A DNA stretch of 64,000 nucleotides from assembly GCF_000208745.1 (NCBI RefSeq), contig NC_030858.1, positions 36,857,283-36,921,282 of the forward strand, given 5' to 3'. The notes below the pieces were generated by a model. That model searched no databases, was not told the DNA's origin, and saw only the letters and a list, made by a program, of their open reading frames with translations. The DNA is from Theobroma cacao. Taxonomy: Eukaryota; Streptophyta; Magnoliopsida; Malvales; Malvaceae. This document shows positions 21,521 through 39,763 of this stretch, piece after piece (within the stretch, counting starts at the first letter, position 1; the number at the start of each line of letters is the position of its first letter). The position numbers and the translations under genes were made by a program.

Positions 21521-22432
21521 CTAATTAGCTGCTAATATTTCTTGTGATTGCTTCTCATATATGAAACCGTTTGCCTTGGAGTCATCTGCAGACCACACAA
21601 AGATACCATGAAGCCTTTTCTGACTCTTAAGCATCTTGCAGGCAGTGAAGAAACCATCTTTTGGAGTTAACCCACGGCTCACATCACTTTGAAAGCTCAC
21701 TAAGACCTTACCACCAATATAGTTAGAGGATTGGGTGTTGAAGTAACTCAAAAACTGTGGTATGGTGGTTCCCCTATCATATGCATAAAATTGGAAGTTG
21801 ACATAATCAATAATGTTCCCATATCTCCTCCACAAAGCTAAGTACTGTCTCTGAACTTCATCATCAGCATATGGAGCTATAGAAGCAAAGGAGATTACCT
21901 TGTTCCTCTTGAGAGTCTTTATAAGCAACCCAATGGACTCTGCAAAAGTTTCAGGATCAGCTTGGAAGTGCTCATAATCAATATCAATTCCATCCAGATC
22001 ATACTCTTTTATGATACTTGTGAGTGAAGCAACGGCATTAGAGACCCAGGATTTTACTGAGGAAGGCTTGAAATAAGCAAATTCACTGCCCACACTATAA
22101 CCTCCTAGGCTTAATGCCACTTTTACATTTGGATGTTTAGACTTGATGGAAGAAACATGGGAGGGGCTGAGATTATTGGAGTCCCAAAACACATTGAATT
22201 TTCCATTGGTGGGAGATGGAGAACTTAAGGAGTCATAGTCTATGGCAAAGGAAAGAATGAAATGAAAATCAACATTTGGGTTAATGGGGACATCAGAAAA
22301 CTTCACATCTTTGAACTCAGCTCCTATGTATTCCCTGAAAAGCTTTGAGTTTGCAACACATAGGGTTGATATATGGCAGATCAGTAGAGCTTGAAGAATG
22401 AGAAGGGTGAGAAAAAGCTTGTAAGGTTCCAT
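21521..22432 (-). CDS. secreted GH18 chitinase-2-like / narbonin-like protein (copy 2)
   Basis: A single-exon gene of 303 codons with a signal peptide (about residues 5-26) and then [13 protein letters not shown] as in copy 1. The SLGG motif is at 108-111 and the catalytic signature DGIDIDYE at 147-154 is intact, including Glu154. The [11 protein letters not shown] and [10 protein letters not shown] segments are conserved. It is clearly a tandem paralogue of copy 1 and the parent type of the pseudogene at 27,326-27,700. It is divergently paired with subtilase A about 1.7 kb away, so the two genes share an intergenic region. Secretion and chitin- or chito-oligosaccharide-related function are inferred from the family. 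Confidence 0.9.
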   Translation of the reverse strand: MEPYKLFLTLLILQALLICHISTLCVANSKLFREYIGAEFKDVKFSDVPINPNVDFHFILSFAIDYDSLSSPSPTNGKFNVFWDSNNLSPSHVSSIKSKHPNVKVALSLGGYSVGSEFAYFKPSSVKSWVSNAVASLTSIIKEYDLDGIDIDYEHFQADPETFAESIGLLIKTLKRNKVISFASIAPYADDEVQRQYLALWRRYGNIIDYVNFQFYAYDRGTTIPQFLSYFNTQSSNYIGGKVLVSFQSDVSRGLTPKDGFFTACKMLKSQKRLHGIFVWSADDSKANGFIYEKQSQEILAAN

Positions 22433-22495
22433 TGCTGTTGGGATAAAAGTTCTATGCCGCAGGATTTTGTGTGAGAGGAAAATAATGTAGGTGTA

Positions 22496-22503
22496 CTTAT
22501 ATA
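22496..22503 (-). promoter_or_regulatory. probable TATA box of GH18 copy 2
   Basis: TATATAAG on -, about 65 bp upstream of the ATG. Confidence 0.6.
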
Positions 22504-24053
22504 CTATTAGGAATGCGTTTTTTTTGTTTTTCTCTTTTGGCTAGAGCGTTTAGCTATGACTTTGTGTTGTGGACTAGAAGGAGCGAATTGTAGTAGGAAA
22601 GTTTGTTTCAATCTTTTAATTTTCAAACAATACCAATATGAAGACTAAAGATCAATTTCTCAAACATTAGTTTTCTGAATTTTCTTTCATGTTACTTTTT
22701 GGCTTAATCTCTCCTTTGCAGCATTTTTATATTTTATCTTTTCAATCATCCTAATGCAAATATCTTGTTTCTCCTCTTATATCATGCCTTGAGCAATTGC
22801 AGAACTGCTTCATCAGACCAAATGACAAAGATGCCTGCCATTCTTTCTATTTTATGGAAGCACCCTTGATTTCATATCATATAGCAAAAGTCTTGAAGCA
22901 AGCCTACTGTAGAGCTACATGTATAGAGCTACATGTATAAAGTTGACAGGGCAAACAAAGATAAGACAAAAGCATAAAGCTTAAAGGCTCCACTGCAGAA
23001 AAGGTTTGAACCACAATAATCTCCATTGACTGGAGAAATATCTGCTGGGGAAATACCAAGGGGATAAAAATCATAAAAGAAATCCTTGTGACTCATTTTC
23101 TAGCCTAGGGAAAGTGGCTAAACTTTGACTTTTTGACTAGTCAACCCTACCTCTTGTCGAATTGTCAAAAGTTTGTCCCTAGAAAGAAGATATTTCTCTG
23201 GCATTTGAGGGTCAGGAATAATCCTTTATGGGCTGCCAACTTTGTCATATATGAATAGGCAAAATGACAATGAAGTAATGAACTATCAAGTCAGCAAGGC
23301 TTTACTATAGCTCTGTGGAAGATTCCTTGTTGGTTGGGTTTGGGCTTGTATGGGTTCTTAATGTAGAATCTAAAAGTTATTGGGCTTGGATTGTGGTCTG
23401 GGTTTGGGCTTGAAAAATATTTTGAGTCATTCCTTTTGCTAATATAAATTAATTTATTGAAAAAAAATTCTGTGAAAAGTTCTTTATTCCCTAAAATTTG
23501 TTCTTTCACTCTAATCCGCAAGGTTAAAAGAGGAAGCCGGGGGAATGTCAAGAAGCAGTGATGACATGCTTTGTTTTCCTTGATAAATTGGCATTCCTTA
23601 TACTAGAACAGTATCTCAAAAATGCTTCTCCTATGTAAACTCGTGATACTGATAACTAAAATCCTTTGTTTTGTGATTACAGCAGAACATTGATTCTGTA
23701 TCTATAGAATAAAGTTATACTTTATAAAATCACCTAAAATGCTAGCAGCAATGAATGCTGCAAGATATTTGGTCTTACTTTCTCAAAGTGGCCATTCATA
23801 TTTTAGATTTGCTTGACAGCATAGCTTCAGATGGTAAACAATCTTGTCCAGAGCAAACCTTCGAGACACGTTGAACCTGGCCTTCTTGTTTATTTGTTTT
23901 AAAGGAAATATATCATCCTGAACTGGTCATAAATCACAACAACTCATGCTGTCTATACAGTTGTCTGAATTTCCTAAGATGCATTGGCTATCTATAGAAA
24001 AAAAATGTAAGATACCAGCGAATTGGATATGATACTCAATTTTCTGAAACCAC
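22504..24053. other. divergent intergenic region between GH18 copy 2 and subtilase A
   Basis: No gene. Large parts are repeated at 27,650-29,390 ahead of subtilase B: the GGTTTGAACCACAATAATCT block, the TCTCAAAAATGCTTCTCC block, and the AAGATGCATTGGCTATC block about 120 bp before the ATG. These are paralogous promoter regions. At 23,741-23,752 the sequence GCTAGCAGCAAT is the intact counterpart of a LINE insertion site in the B copy. Confidence 0.7.
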
Positions 24054-24060
24054 TATAAAA
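24054..24060 (+). promoter_or_regulatory. TATA box of subtilase A
   Basis: TATAAAA within CACTATAAAATACC, 48 bp before the ATG. The same TATAAAATACC occurs upstream of copies B and C. Confidence 0.7.
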
Positions 24061-24107
24061 TACCATTTATCAGGTTTTCAATTTTATACATACTCAAATA
24101 TAGAACA

Positions 24108-27143
<3,036 letters not shown>

Positions 27144-27325
27144 TTATTTATCCTGTAAACTTGTTGTACAACCTGCAAGCATGTCATGGCTCCCAGTTTA
27201 TGTTACAATCAAATTTCATGCAATGCATTAATAATAGTCACATTTTCGAGTCCTAAAATTTATTCTATCAACTTTAAATGTTAAGAAAGAAAGCAGATTA
27301 ATGTCCAATAGATTCACATTTCGGC

Positions 27326-27700
27326 TCACATCGCCAAAAACTGCGGTATGGTGGTTCCTCTATCATATGCATAAAATTGGAAGTGGACATAATTAATAAT
27401 GTTCCCATATCTCCTCCACAAGGCTAAGGACTGTCTCTGAACTTCATCTTCAGCATATGGAGCTATAGAGGCAAATGAGGTTACCTTGTTCCTCTTGAGA
27501 GTCTTTATAAGCAACCCAGCGGACTCTGCCAAGGTTTCAGGATCAGCTTAGAAGTGCTCATAATCAATGTCAATTCCATCCAGATCATACTTTTTTATGA
27601 TCCGTGTGAGTGAAGTGACAGCATTAGAGGCCAAGGATTTCACTGAGGAAGGCTCCACTGCAAAGAAGGTTTGAACCACAATAATCTCCATTGATTGGAA
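27326..27700 (-). pseudogene. GH18 pseudogene (copy 3), truncated
   Basis: A close relative of copy 2, covering the barrel from [11 protein letters not shown] through [10 protein letters not shown] to [15 protein letters not shown]. An in-frame TAG follows directly after the catalytic signature (plus-strand 27,548-27,550). The N-terminal third, signal peptide and promoter are missing: at AAGGCT (27,649-27,654) the gene jumps to sequence that in the intact locus lies about 920 bp further upstream, and both parental sites contain AAGGCT. The C-terminus is also cut. It belongs to the tandem unit that gave subtilase B. Confidence 0.85.
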
Positions 27701-28480
27701 AAATATCTGCTGGTAATCCTTGTGACTCATTTTTTAGCCTAGGGAAAGTGGCTAAACTTTCATTTTTGACAAGTCAACCTTACCTCCTTTTTTTTTTTTT
27801 TTTGCTCAGCAGTCAAACTTACCTCTTGTGAAATTTTCAGAAGTTTGTCCCTGGGCAGAAAGTTTTTGTGGTATTTTAGGGTCAAGGATTAATATCTTTA
27901 TGAGCTTGGAAAGCATAAAAAAGTTTTCGAAAGAAATTTTCAGTACATTTTCATGTTTGGAAGCAGAAAAATACAAAAGTGAATGTAAAAATTTTTTGAA
28001 TTAGCAGAATTAAACTCATTGATCCAGAAAAATTGTTTTACAACCTCTAAAAGTGTAAGAAATTTTTCTTTATACTAGAACAGTGTCTCAAAAATGCTTC
28101 TCCTATGTAAACTCATAATACTGATAACTAAATTCTTTTCTACTAGATACCTGTATAATTATTCTGTGATTACAGCAGAATATTGTTTCTGTATCTATGT
28201 TATAAAGTTATACTTTTGGACCATTAGAAGTTTCTAGTATCCATTACTGAATACCAGGAAACCAGCCATGTAGCAAGAACTACTCAGATTTTTGCATGGG
28301 ACAGCATTTTTGTTCATGCGGACTAGGACTCCTTGCAAGAACATGTTAATATTCCCCTAAATCCCTCATTTTAAATAGAGGAAGCAGAGCAAGAATGTGC
28401 TCAAAATCCAATTTTATGAAGTTATAGGCTGATTCCTTGGATTGTAAAAGTATGACCACAATCTATCCAGCTGCTAAAAA

Positions 28481-29116
28481 GCTAGCAGCAATGCCATCAA
28501 CTGGTGAGTAACCATAGTTTGTTCCTTGACGTATGAAGAGCTTATCAAATAGCATTGAGGCTCTCAACTGTGATGTCAAAGGTACTATATTCAAGCACAT
28601 TTTTAGAGAAGACAATAGCCTTGCTGATGGACTTGCCAAAGCAGCTGTTATGTGACCAGGTAAATTCTCTGTAGTATTTTAATGCTTCGCTTGCCACTGA
28701 TTTGATGATAATGATATATGATGGTTTCCAGTTCATCCCTACCTTTTCCTTGATTATGAGTATGGAAGATGGACATTCATTTTTGGGAGTTTATTGTAAA
28801 TCTGTTGTGGCCACTCTTCAGTTGTTTATCTATTTAATTTATCCATGAACAGTAGGGTATTAATATTTTCGGCACCCCTTGTTTTTTATCCTGTCCTGTG
28901 TATTTGTGGCTGAACTGTGTTGCCATTTAGGACCCTTTGTAACAGGGGACTTATAGCTTTCTCATGGCTGAATTGTGTAGGCCTTTCGGTCTCTTTGTAA
29001 CAGGGAAATCAACTGAAGGGATAATTCTCTACCCTCTCATCTTTTCTGGCAATCCCCTTGCCAGCTCTTTCAATGAAATGATCTCGCCTTTATTAAAAGA
29101 AAAAGCTAGCAGCAAT
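28481..29116 (+). mobile_element. 5'-truncated LINE insertion with target duplication
   Basis: The insert 28,493-29,104 is bounded by GCTAGCAGCAAT (28,481-28,492 and 29,105-29,116). The paralogous site upstream of subtilase A has a single GCTAGCAGCAAT (23,741-23,752). The + strand starts with a RNase H C-terminal piece (IFKHIFREDNSLADGLAKAA, 28,590-28,650), then 3'UTR-like sequence, ending in an A-rich tail (AAAAGAAAAA). This is a typical 5'-truncated plant LINE, inserted after the A/B duplication. Confidence 0.85.
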
Positions 29117-29385
29117 AAATACTGCAAGAAATTTGGTCTTACTTTCTCAAAGTGGCCATTCATACGTTACATTTGCGTAGCTTCAGATGGTGCAAAATCC
29201 TGTCTACAGCAAACCTTCCAAACATACTGAACCTGAAGGAAATATATCATCCTGAAATGGTCATAAATTATAACAATTCATGCTGTCATTACAGTTGTCT
29301 GAATTTCCTAAGATGCATTGGCTATCTATGGAAAAAAATGTAAGATACAGTGAATTGGACATGAGATTAAATCTTCTGAAACCAC

Positions 29386-29393
29386 TATAAAAT
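29386..29393 (+). promoter_or_regulatory. TATA box of subtilase B
   Basis: TATAAAAT, 54 bp before the ATG, in the same context as copies A and C. Confidence 0.7.
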
Positions 29394-29439
29394 ACCATTT
29401 ATCAGTTTTTCAATTTCATTCATACTGAAATATAGAACA

Positions 29440-32763
<3,324 letters not shown>

Positions 32764-32785
32764 TTATGCATCCTGTAAATTTCTG

Positions 32786-33915
32786 GTAATTTTTTTTTTT
32801 TGAATAAGTAAGGATTTTCATTGAGCAAGACAGGGAGTCCCTGTAATTTACAAAAGAATCTGACTTAAGATAGCGGTCAGTTACAAACCTGGCTTACAAA
32901 AAACACAGCCAAAATAAGGATCAACCAGTATATGGTATCTTGAGCGGTCCCACATCTATTTACAAGCATCCAAAATCTTAAACAAACCAGTAATTAGTGG
33001 AAGCAGAGAACTACCGTTACCTTCCTTGCTGACAGGATCCAGGAAATCAAAGACCAGACTCCCAAGACAGTAGGAATCATTCAGGGGAGAAATACAATAA
33101 ATCCTCCGATCTTCCTACCCCATCTTTGGCAAGGCTGTCAGCTATTTCATTACCCGATATGGGGATGAATTTGATATCCCAGCCCAGAAGCTTTGAACTC
33201 ATTGACTTAATTTGAGAAACAATATGCCGAAACCTCCATGGGGTTTCAGAAGGCTTAGAAATCCAGAGTACTGCATTTATGGAGTCAGTTTCCAAGATAA
33301 GACTTTTCTTTGCAGCCCAGGAGGAAGCTAAAAACAAGCCCATTGCCTTTTTAATGGCAAAGATTTCAGCTGAGATGGCATCACCACAACCAGCTGATCT
33401 TGAGAAAGTCATCTTCACTGCCACAGTATCATCTCGTAGAACTCCCCCTACACCTATCTGGGCAGTGGAACCATTACAAGCACCGTCCGTGTTAAACTTC
33501 ATCAACCCTTTTGGGGGAATTACCCATGAAACCGCAGCTTTATTGATTATGTCTTTTGAATTTACACAAGCATTTAAAGGATGCCTCCAGATATCAAGCA
33601 CGGAACTATTTTCCTTAGGCCATTTATAGTTAGCCCACCAAGCCACCCTCATCTTGATGAGCTCTAAAAGTAAGGTCGTGTCCCAAGCTTTACCATCGAA
33701 CACCAATTCATTCCTCGACATCCATACCACCCACAAAATAATAAAGAACGACATTTTCCATACCTTTTTTTTCCTTGGTTCAACGTACATGTCATTCCAA
33801 GCCATGAAAAATGTTGAGGCAGTATTCGGCATGCATCCTTGAACATTCCATTCAGCCATCCAAAAGCTCCAGATTCTCCAAGTTTGATCTTAAGTCCTAT
33901 TAGTCAGCCTGCAAT
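32786..33915 (-). mobile_element. 5'-truncated LINE with RNase H domain
   Basis: On - an open frame of 260 codons (33,077-33,859) begins in the reverse-transcriptase tail (WNDMYVEPRKKKVWKM, ILWVVWMSRNELVF) and ends in an RVT_3-type RNase H. The acidic residues are in FNTDGACNG, AEIFAIKKAM, ETDSINAV and IADSLAKDG, so the D-E-D-D set is complete. A T-run on + (about 32,788-32,800) is the poly(A) tail. The insert splits the 3' flank of subtilase B; the same flank in A (CCTGTAAACTTG then CCTGCAAGCATGTC) is uninterrupted. The 5' part of the LINE is missing. Confidence 0.85.
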
Positions 33916-35979
33916 CATGTCATGGCTCCCAGTTTATGTTAAGGTCAAAAATTTATTCTATCAGCTTTAAATGTTTAAGAAAGAAAGCAGGAGAATGTCC
34001 ATGAAGCATGAATGGTTGGCATATTAAAACTTAAAATTTTATAATTTTAGAAAAAAAACAAACTTTTCGAAAATATGCTAACTCAAAAATTATTTTCAAA
34101 AATATATCGATTCTTGTTAAAAATTCATTGAAATTTATATATCAAAATTTTCACTGTTTTATAGTATAATTAATCAAAAATTGATTAAAAATAAATTTTT
34201 AAAATAATTAAAACATATTTTTATAAATAATTATTTAGCCTACTTTAAACTCTCGTAATAAACAATCCAAGTTTGACTCATAGTTGTGATTAGTATCAAA
34301 ACAAAGCTTCCATATCTTGCTATAAAACCCAAATTTAGGTCACAAATAAAGTGACCTAAATCCTATTTTGCAATAGCTAAAAGTCGCTAAAGCGGCACTT
34401 GTAAATTAAAAATTATGAATTTTCAAAATCATTTGACTTATTATTGAAATTTTGATTCTTTTAACACAAAAAATCCTAATTCAATCACTGAATTCAAAAT
34501 AAAAATCATATCTTATATTATAAACATTACAAAAGAATCAACTAAAAACATTAATGAATAATATAATTCCGATAACTCAAAATCGAGTTATTGAAATTGT
34601 AAAAAATTCATTCTCAAAAAAGATTTAAAAATTAATATATTCCTAAATACTCGATCAAATGAGGTACCATAAAAATTAAAAAAAAATCTTGATAAGACTT
34701 TTTAAGGTGAAAATTACTGGAATGATGTGGGTATTAGTGGAGAAATCTAAAAATTATAACCTAATATATGATTTTACACCTATAAAACTAAAATACTAAA
34801 TCTAACCTTAATTTTTCAATCAATGGGAACTTCTCTCAAATTCCAGTCTCTCCTCTACCCCTTTTTCCCCCAATTTCTCTCTTTGTCTCTTAGACCAAAA
34901 ACTGTCAAACAATTCTTTTTTTTTCTTTGTTCCACTCTAACTATAGGCTTACCAACAGTACTCATGCAGCAGCATGGAAGAAAAATATTTAATATTATGT
35001 TTTTCTTTTTTGCTTGTTATGTGATGGCATTCATGCATAGATAATGGCCACTCCTAATATTTGATATTTTTCCTCTCATCTCAACATGTGAAAGAGGAAG
35101 CCAAGGAATGTGCTTCAAATCCAATTATATGAAGCTTGGGTCGTAAAAATATACGAGCAAAATGCCTCCAATTGCTAAAACTTGGCAACATGAGCTATTG
35201 CAAGAGATTTAGTCCTACTTTCTGAATTAATGTGGCCATTTATAGCTGACATTTGCATAGATTTATATGGTAAAGCCAACCTATAGTGCAGTCATTGCAT
35301 TGCGCCTATCCGTTTATTTTTTATTGAAGGAAAAATATCATCCTGAAATGGTCATAAATCAGTCTTAATTCTTGCTGTATATACCTTTGGCAGAATTTCC
35401 AAAGATGCATTGGCTATCAAAGGAAAGATATTCAAGTCTCTAGGAATGGAAATCTGATCAGATTCATTTCCCTGGTTACAGGTTTCAATGTCGGATTCGG
35501 ATGGTGAAGAAGGCAGAATATTATCAAAAAATGTCAAGGTGTAAGTGAGGTGGATTTATTTGAGCCCATCATCAAATTTAAATACAAAAAAATTGATGAA
35601 AAATAGGAGAAAAAAAGGTAAGAATGTTATAATGGTTCGATGGATTTTGTTCTATGCTGATTTGGAAATTGTTTGATGGTTCTTATGGGGTGAAAATTAG
35701 ACTTAGATTTATGTTATTGTTGGTGTTATAATGGCTTTTGTTCGATGGTGGTTTTAGGATAAACTTTTGGATTGGTTTCTATGTTATGTTTTTTGTCTAG
35801 TATTTTTTGTTTTTAGAGACAAATATGTATTGTATTTAGACGTTTTCGCTTTTCTTCTCTACTTTTGTTTAAATTAAGAGCCCTTATCAAATAAAAGCCT
35901 TATCAATTTCAAAGAGGATGATTTTCTACTTTTGTATTTAATATATGATTTTCGTTTTCGCTTAATTTTTAAATCTTTC
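33916..35979. other. AT-rich region with relic upstream sequence of a lost subtilase copy
   Basis: No gene. Sequence from about 34,430 to 35,040 is an old, diverged relative of 36,400-37,020. At 35,085-35,490 it resembles the region just upstream of subtilase C (GTGAAAGAGGAAGCC, AAATGCCTCCAATTGCTAAA, CAAAGATGCATTGGCTATCA, AGGAATGGAAATC). Instead of a TATA box, ATG and exon 1, unrelated sequence follows. I read this as the promoter remnant of a deleted fourth copy. Confidence 0.55.
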
Positions 35980-37028
35980 CAGCTTTTCACTATGGAGAGT
36001 GCTGCCATTACACAAGCAGCAAAACCATTGGCAATCAAAGTCCCAAATAAGAGCCCTCTCAAAACCCAGACTTTTCTAACCCATGTCCATTAAATCAATC
36101 TAAGACTTTCCTAAGCCTTTTTACTCTTAAAGTTACACAATTTTATCAAATTTGTTCATAATGGAAAAATAAAAAGAAGAAAAGAGGATGATGAAGTTGG
36201 AGAGAGAAAAAAATTATTTTTTATGTATTTTTAAAGAAATTTGTAATCTTTATTGTTAAGCTCCTAAAAATTCTTAATTTCACCTCATTAATGAGATAGC
36301 ACATTTTGATGACTTAACAATGTATAAAAATTATACATTATCAGTGCATCAAATATAAACCTGACCGATATACTCAATGCTTAAGTTTTCATAATCATTT
36401 GGTTTACTTTAAAGTCTCCATGTTCTCTTAGCTCAAAAGGCATTTATCAAGCCATTAAAATCAAAATAAAGATTACATTTCATACTAAAAAAAAGAATCG
36501 ACCAAAAACTTTAACAAAACATTGAAGTTCCCATAATTCAAAGTTGAGTTGTGAAAACTATCAAAAATTCATTTTCAACAACATTAAAGTTTTAATATAT
36601 TTTTAAATATTCGATCAAATTGTGTCCTAAAAATTATAAAAAAAAAGATTTTGATAAAACTTTTTTACAATAAAAATCATCGGAATGATATATTGATATT
36701 ACTGAAAAATCTGAAAATTCTAAACTAATATGTGATTTTTCACCTTACTAAACTAAAATACTAAAATCTAACCCTAATCAATTTCCAGCCTCTCCCACTT
36801 TCCTTATATAAGGTTTCTTCCCCTTTTTTCCCCCAATTTCCTTATAAGGTTCCACTCCATATATAGGTTCATAGTCTTGCCCCAATTAACCACTTTTTTA
36901 ACAAATATTGGGTAGGGGTGGTTTCACCTTTTTGCAACAGTCATGCAGCATGGAAGAATAATATTTAATATTATGTTTTTTTTTTGTCTATTTTTGCATG
37001 GGATGTGATGGCATTCGTGGTAGCATAT
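35980..37028 (+). repeat. direct repeat X, left copy (about 1.05 kb)
   Basis: Nearly identical to 38,704-39,763, starting CAGCTTTTCACTATGGAGAG and ending GGCATTCGTGGTAGCATAT. Differences are a few single bases and a short indel near 36,220. It is non-coding, upstream-type sequence of the subtilase C locus. The copies diverge abruptly at both ends. Confidence 0.9.
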
Positions 37029-37436
37029 TGTCACGCCCCAGACCCGAGACATGACAAACGCCGCATACCTATAAGGTATAATCCTACAGACATGCAAGGC
37101 TCTAAAATATATATCTTAAACTATTACTAAAAGAAACTGATATACCTGAAGAATTTAGTGATTTATAAACTATATCTGTTGACAGAATTTCCAAATATCA
37201 TAATTCGACAATATTCAAAATTAAATCTCCAAAACCATAAAGCTACTAAGTCAAGATAAAAGTCTGAATACTAATTAAGATAGTACGATGTTCATAATAT
37301 TTAAATAAATCCTAGATAATTTAAGTGCTACTAAATTAAACATCACTCCCCAAAGTTCCCGCGTGGTTGACCAAATCACAACCCGAAAAAAATTTGAAGG
37401 AAGGGGTGACTCCAACTACTCAGCAAGTAACTAACA
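37029..37436 (+). mobile_element. truncated transposon end (LTR-like), cut at an N
   Basis: It begins TGTCACGCCCCAGACCCGAG directly after the X repeat; in X' the same site continues with GTTCAACTTCG. The TG start with this GC-rich header resembles the LTR termini of some plant LTR retrotransposons. It stops at the single N (37,437), so the family cannot be settled. Confidence 0.4.
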
Positions 37437-37437
37437 N
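37437..37437. other. undetermined base (N), likely assembly join
   Basis: The only ambiguous base in the window. It is the exact left border of a 1.2-kb block that recurs at 59,632, which suggests a gap or scaffold join rather than a sequencing miscall. Confidence 0.7.
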
Positions 37438-38634
37438 TTTTCCTCTTTCTATCCCAATCCTTCTGACATTTTACCTAAATTACCACCTCCTCCTTTCATT
37501 CCCATAATTTAATTTTGTTGGTTAAGACTGAAAAAATTAATTAGAATTAATTAATTATTGTAGTTAAATGCTTGTTTGAGATCAAAGAGTTTGCTAGTGA
37601 CACTTAACTTGCATTCTAACCATTGACCTTTTATCAGTAATTGTCCTAGTCTTCTTTTAATGGTGTTTGGTACATTATCCTTTCAATTTGTAGATTTTTC
37701 TTTTGCTTTCCTTTTCAAATATATTAAGTTGTCTATTTCAATTTCAGGTAGGTATATGTACATGTACATATACATCCACGTTTTTGTCTAAATTCAAGTA
37801 TCCATTTCTTTTTTAAATAGATGATGAAAATATACCTTTTAATGGGATGCAAATTTTTTTTAAAATGTAATTATTACTGGACTCACGTTAAGTCGGGTAA
37901 TTATGCATTGAATAAAATAAGTTAAACTATACAACATTGGAACATCCATAGATAAAACTAAAAAAAATAATATATTTGAAAAAAATACATTCATTTTTTA
38001 AATATTTATTGAAAAAATTAGTTAATTTTGGTGAATTTAGTTTTCAAATCCCTTTTTCAAAAAAGAGACAAAAGAAAGAATAGTGGGTTAAAATTGGGAG
38101 TCTTTATCATGTAAAATCAAGCCAACAAAATCATTAATTTATAGACCAAAAAGACTCTAATAAATACGAACTCCTCCATTAGCATTGATTGCTTGGTGCT
38201 TTCATGCATGGGAAAAAGGCATAACGGGTGAATTTTTGGTAGCAATTTTCATACCTAAATTAGTTATCCAATATTCCAATTACGTAAAAAAAATAAAATA
38301 AAAAATCTTTTTAAAAATAATATTCATATACAATAAAAGCCCAACTCATTCTTTATTATTTTTCTATAAAATCACACCTATCTTTATTCGACTTTTCTTA
38401 ATACATTTACAAATATTAATGAGTCGTAACAAATACTATGCAATAAATAATTCTTATCTTTTTTTAAAATATTGAGATTTAAAATTTAAATTTTGTTTCG
38501 TTTAATATGAAACAAAATTAGTTATTGAAATTTTAAAAAAATTTCATTATAAAAAAAACAAAATGATTATTTCCCCACAACAAATAAATTTTATCATCAT
38601 TAAAAAATTGGCAAAAATCTTGGATTGGGGCCCA
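37438..38634 (+). repeat. direct repeat Z, left copy (about 1.2 kb, matches 59,632-60,826)
   Basis: It runs from TTTTCCTCTTTCTATCCCAA to TTGGATTGGGGCCCA and matches the kinesin upstream region almost base for base, including poly(A/T) tracts. It has no coding content. It is placed between the two copies of repeat X, with about 70 bp of unmatched sequence before X'. Confidence 0.9.
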
Positions 38635-38703
38635 AATAGCAGGGACAAAAACCATTCAAATGAATTTTTATTTTGAAAGGCTAAGCATTCAATTAAATCT
38701 TAC

Positions 38704-39763
38704 CAGCTTTTCACTATGGAGAGTGCTGCCATTACACAAGCAGCAAAAACATTGGCAATCAAAGTCCCAAATAAGAGCCCTCTCAAAACCCAGACTTTTC
38801 TAACCCATGTCCATTAAATCAATCTAAGACTTTCCTAAGCCTTTTTACACTTAAAGTTACACAATTTTATCAAATTTGTTCATAATGGAAAAATAAAAAG
38901 AAGAAAAGAGGATGATGAAGTTGGAGAGAGAAAAAATTATTTTTTATGAATTTTTTATATATTTTTAAAGAAATTTGTAATCTTTATTGTTAAGCTCTTA
39001 AAAATTCTTAATTTCACCTCATTAATGAGATAGCACATTTTGATGATTTAACAGTGTATAAAAATTATATATTATCAGTGCACCAAATATAAACCTGACC
39101 AATATACTCAATGCTTAAGTTTTCATAATCATTTGGTTTACTTTAAAGTCTCCATGTTCTCTTAGCTCAAAAGGCATTTATCAAGTCACTAAAATCAAAA
39201 TAAAGATTACATTTCATACTAAAAAAAAGAATCGACCAAAAACTTTAACAAAACATTGAAGTTCCCATAATTCAAAGTTGAGTTGTGAAAGTTATCAAAA
39301 ATTCATTTTCAACAACATTAAAAATTTAATATATTTTTAAATATTCGATCAAATTGTGTCCTAAAAATTATAAAAAAAAAAGATTTTGATAAAAAAATTT
39401 TACAATAAAAATCATCGAAATGATATATTGATATTACTGAAAAATCTGAAAATTCTAAACTAATATGTGATTTTTCACCTTACTAAACTAAAATACTAAA
39501 ATCTAACCCTAATCAATTGCCAGCCTCTCCCACTTTCCTTATATAAGGTTTCTTCCCCTTTTTTCCCCCAATTTCCTTATAAGGTTCCACTCCATATATA
39601 GGTTCATAGTCTTGCCCCAATTAACCACTTTTTTAACAAATATTGGGTAGGGGGGATTTCACCTTTTTGCAACAGTCATGCAGCATGGAAGAATAATATT
39701 TAATATTATGTTTTTTTTTTGTCTATTTTTGCATGGGATGTGATGGCATTCGTGGTAGCATAT
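38704..39763 (+). repeat. direct repeat X', right copy
   Basis: Near-identical partner of 35,980-37,028. This copy continues without break into the promoter of subtilase C, so it is probably the native one. Confidence 0.9.

Noticed and set aside
33279..33629. 116-codon + frame
   Set aside because: Antisense to the LINE RNase H frame, which has the conserved acidic residues on -.
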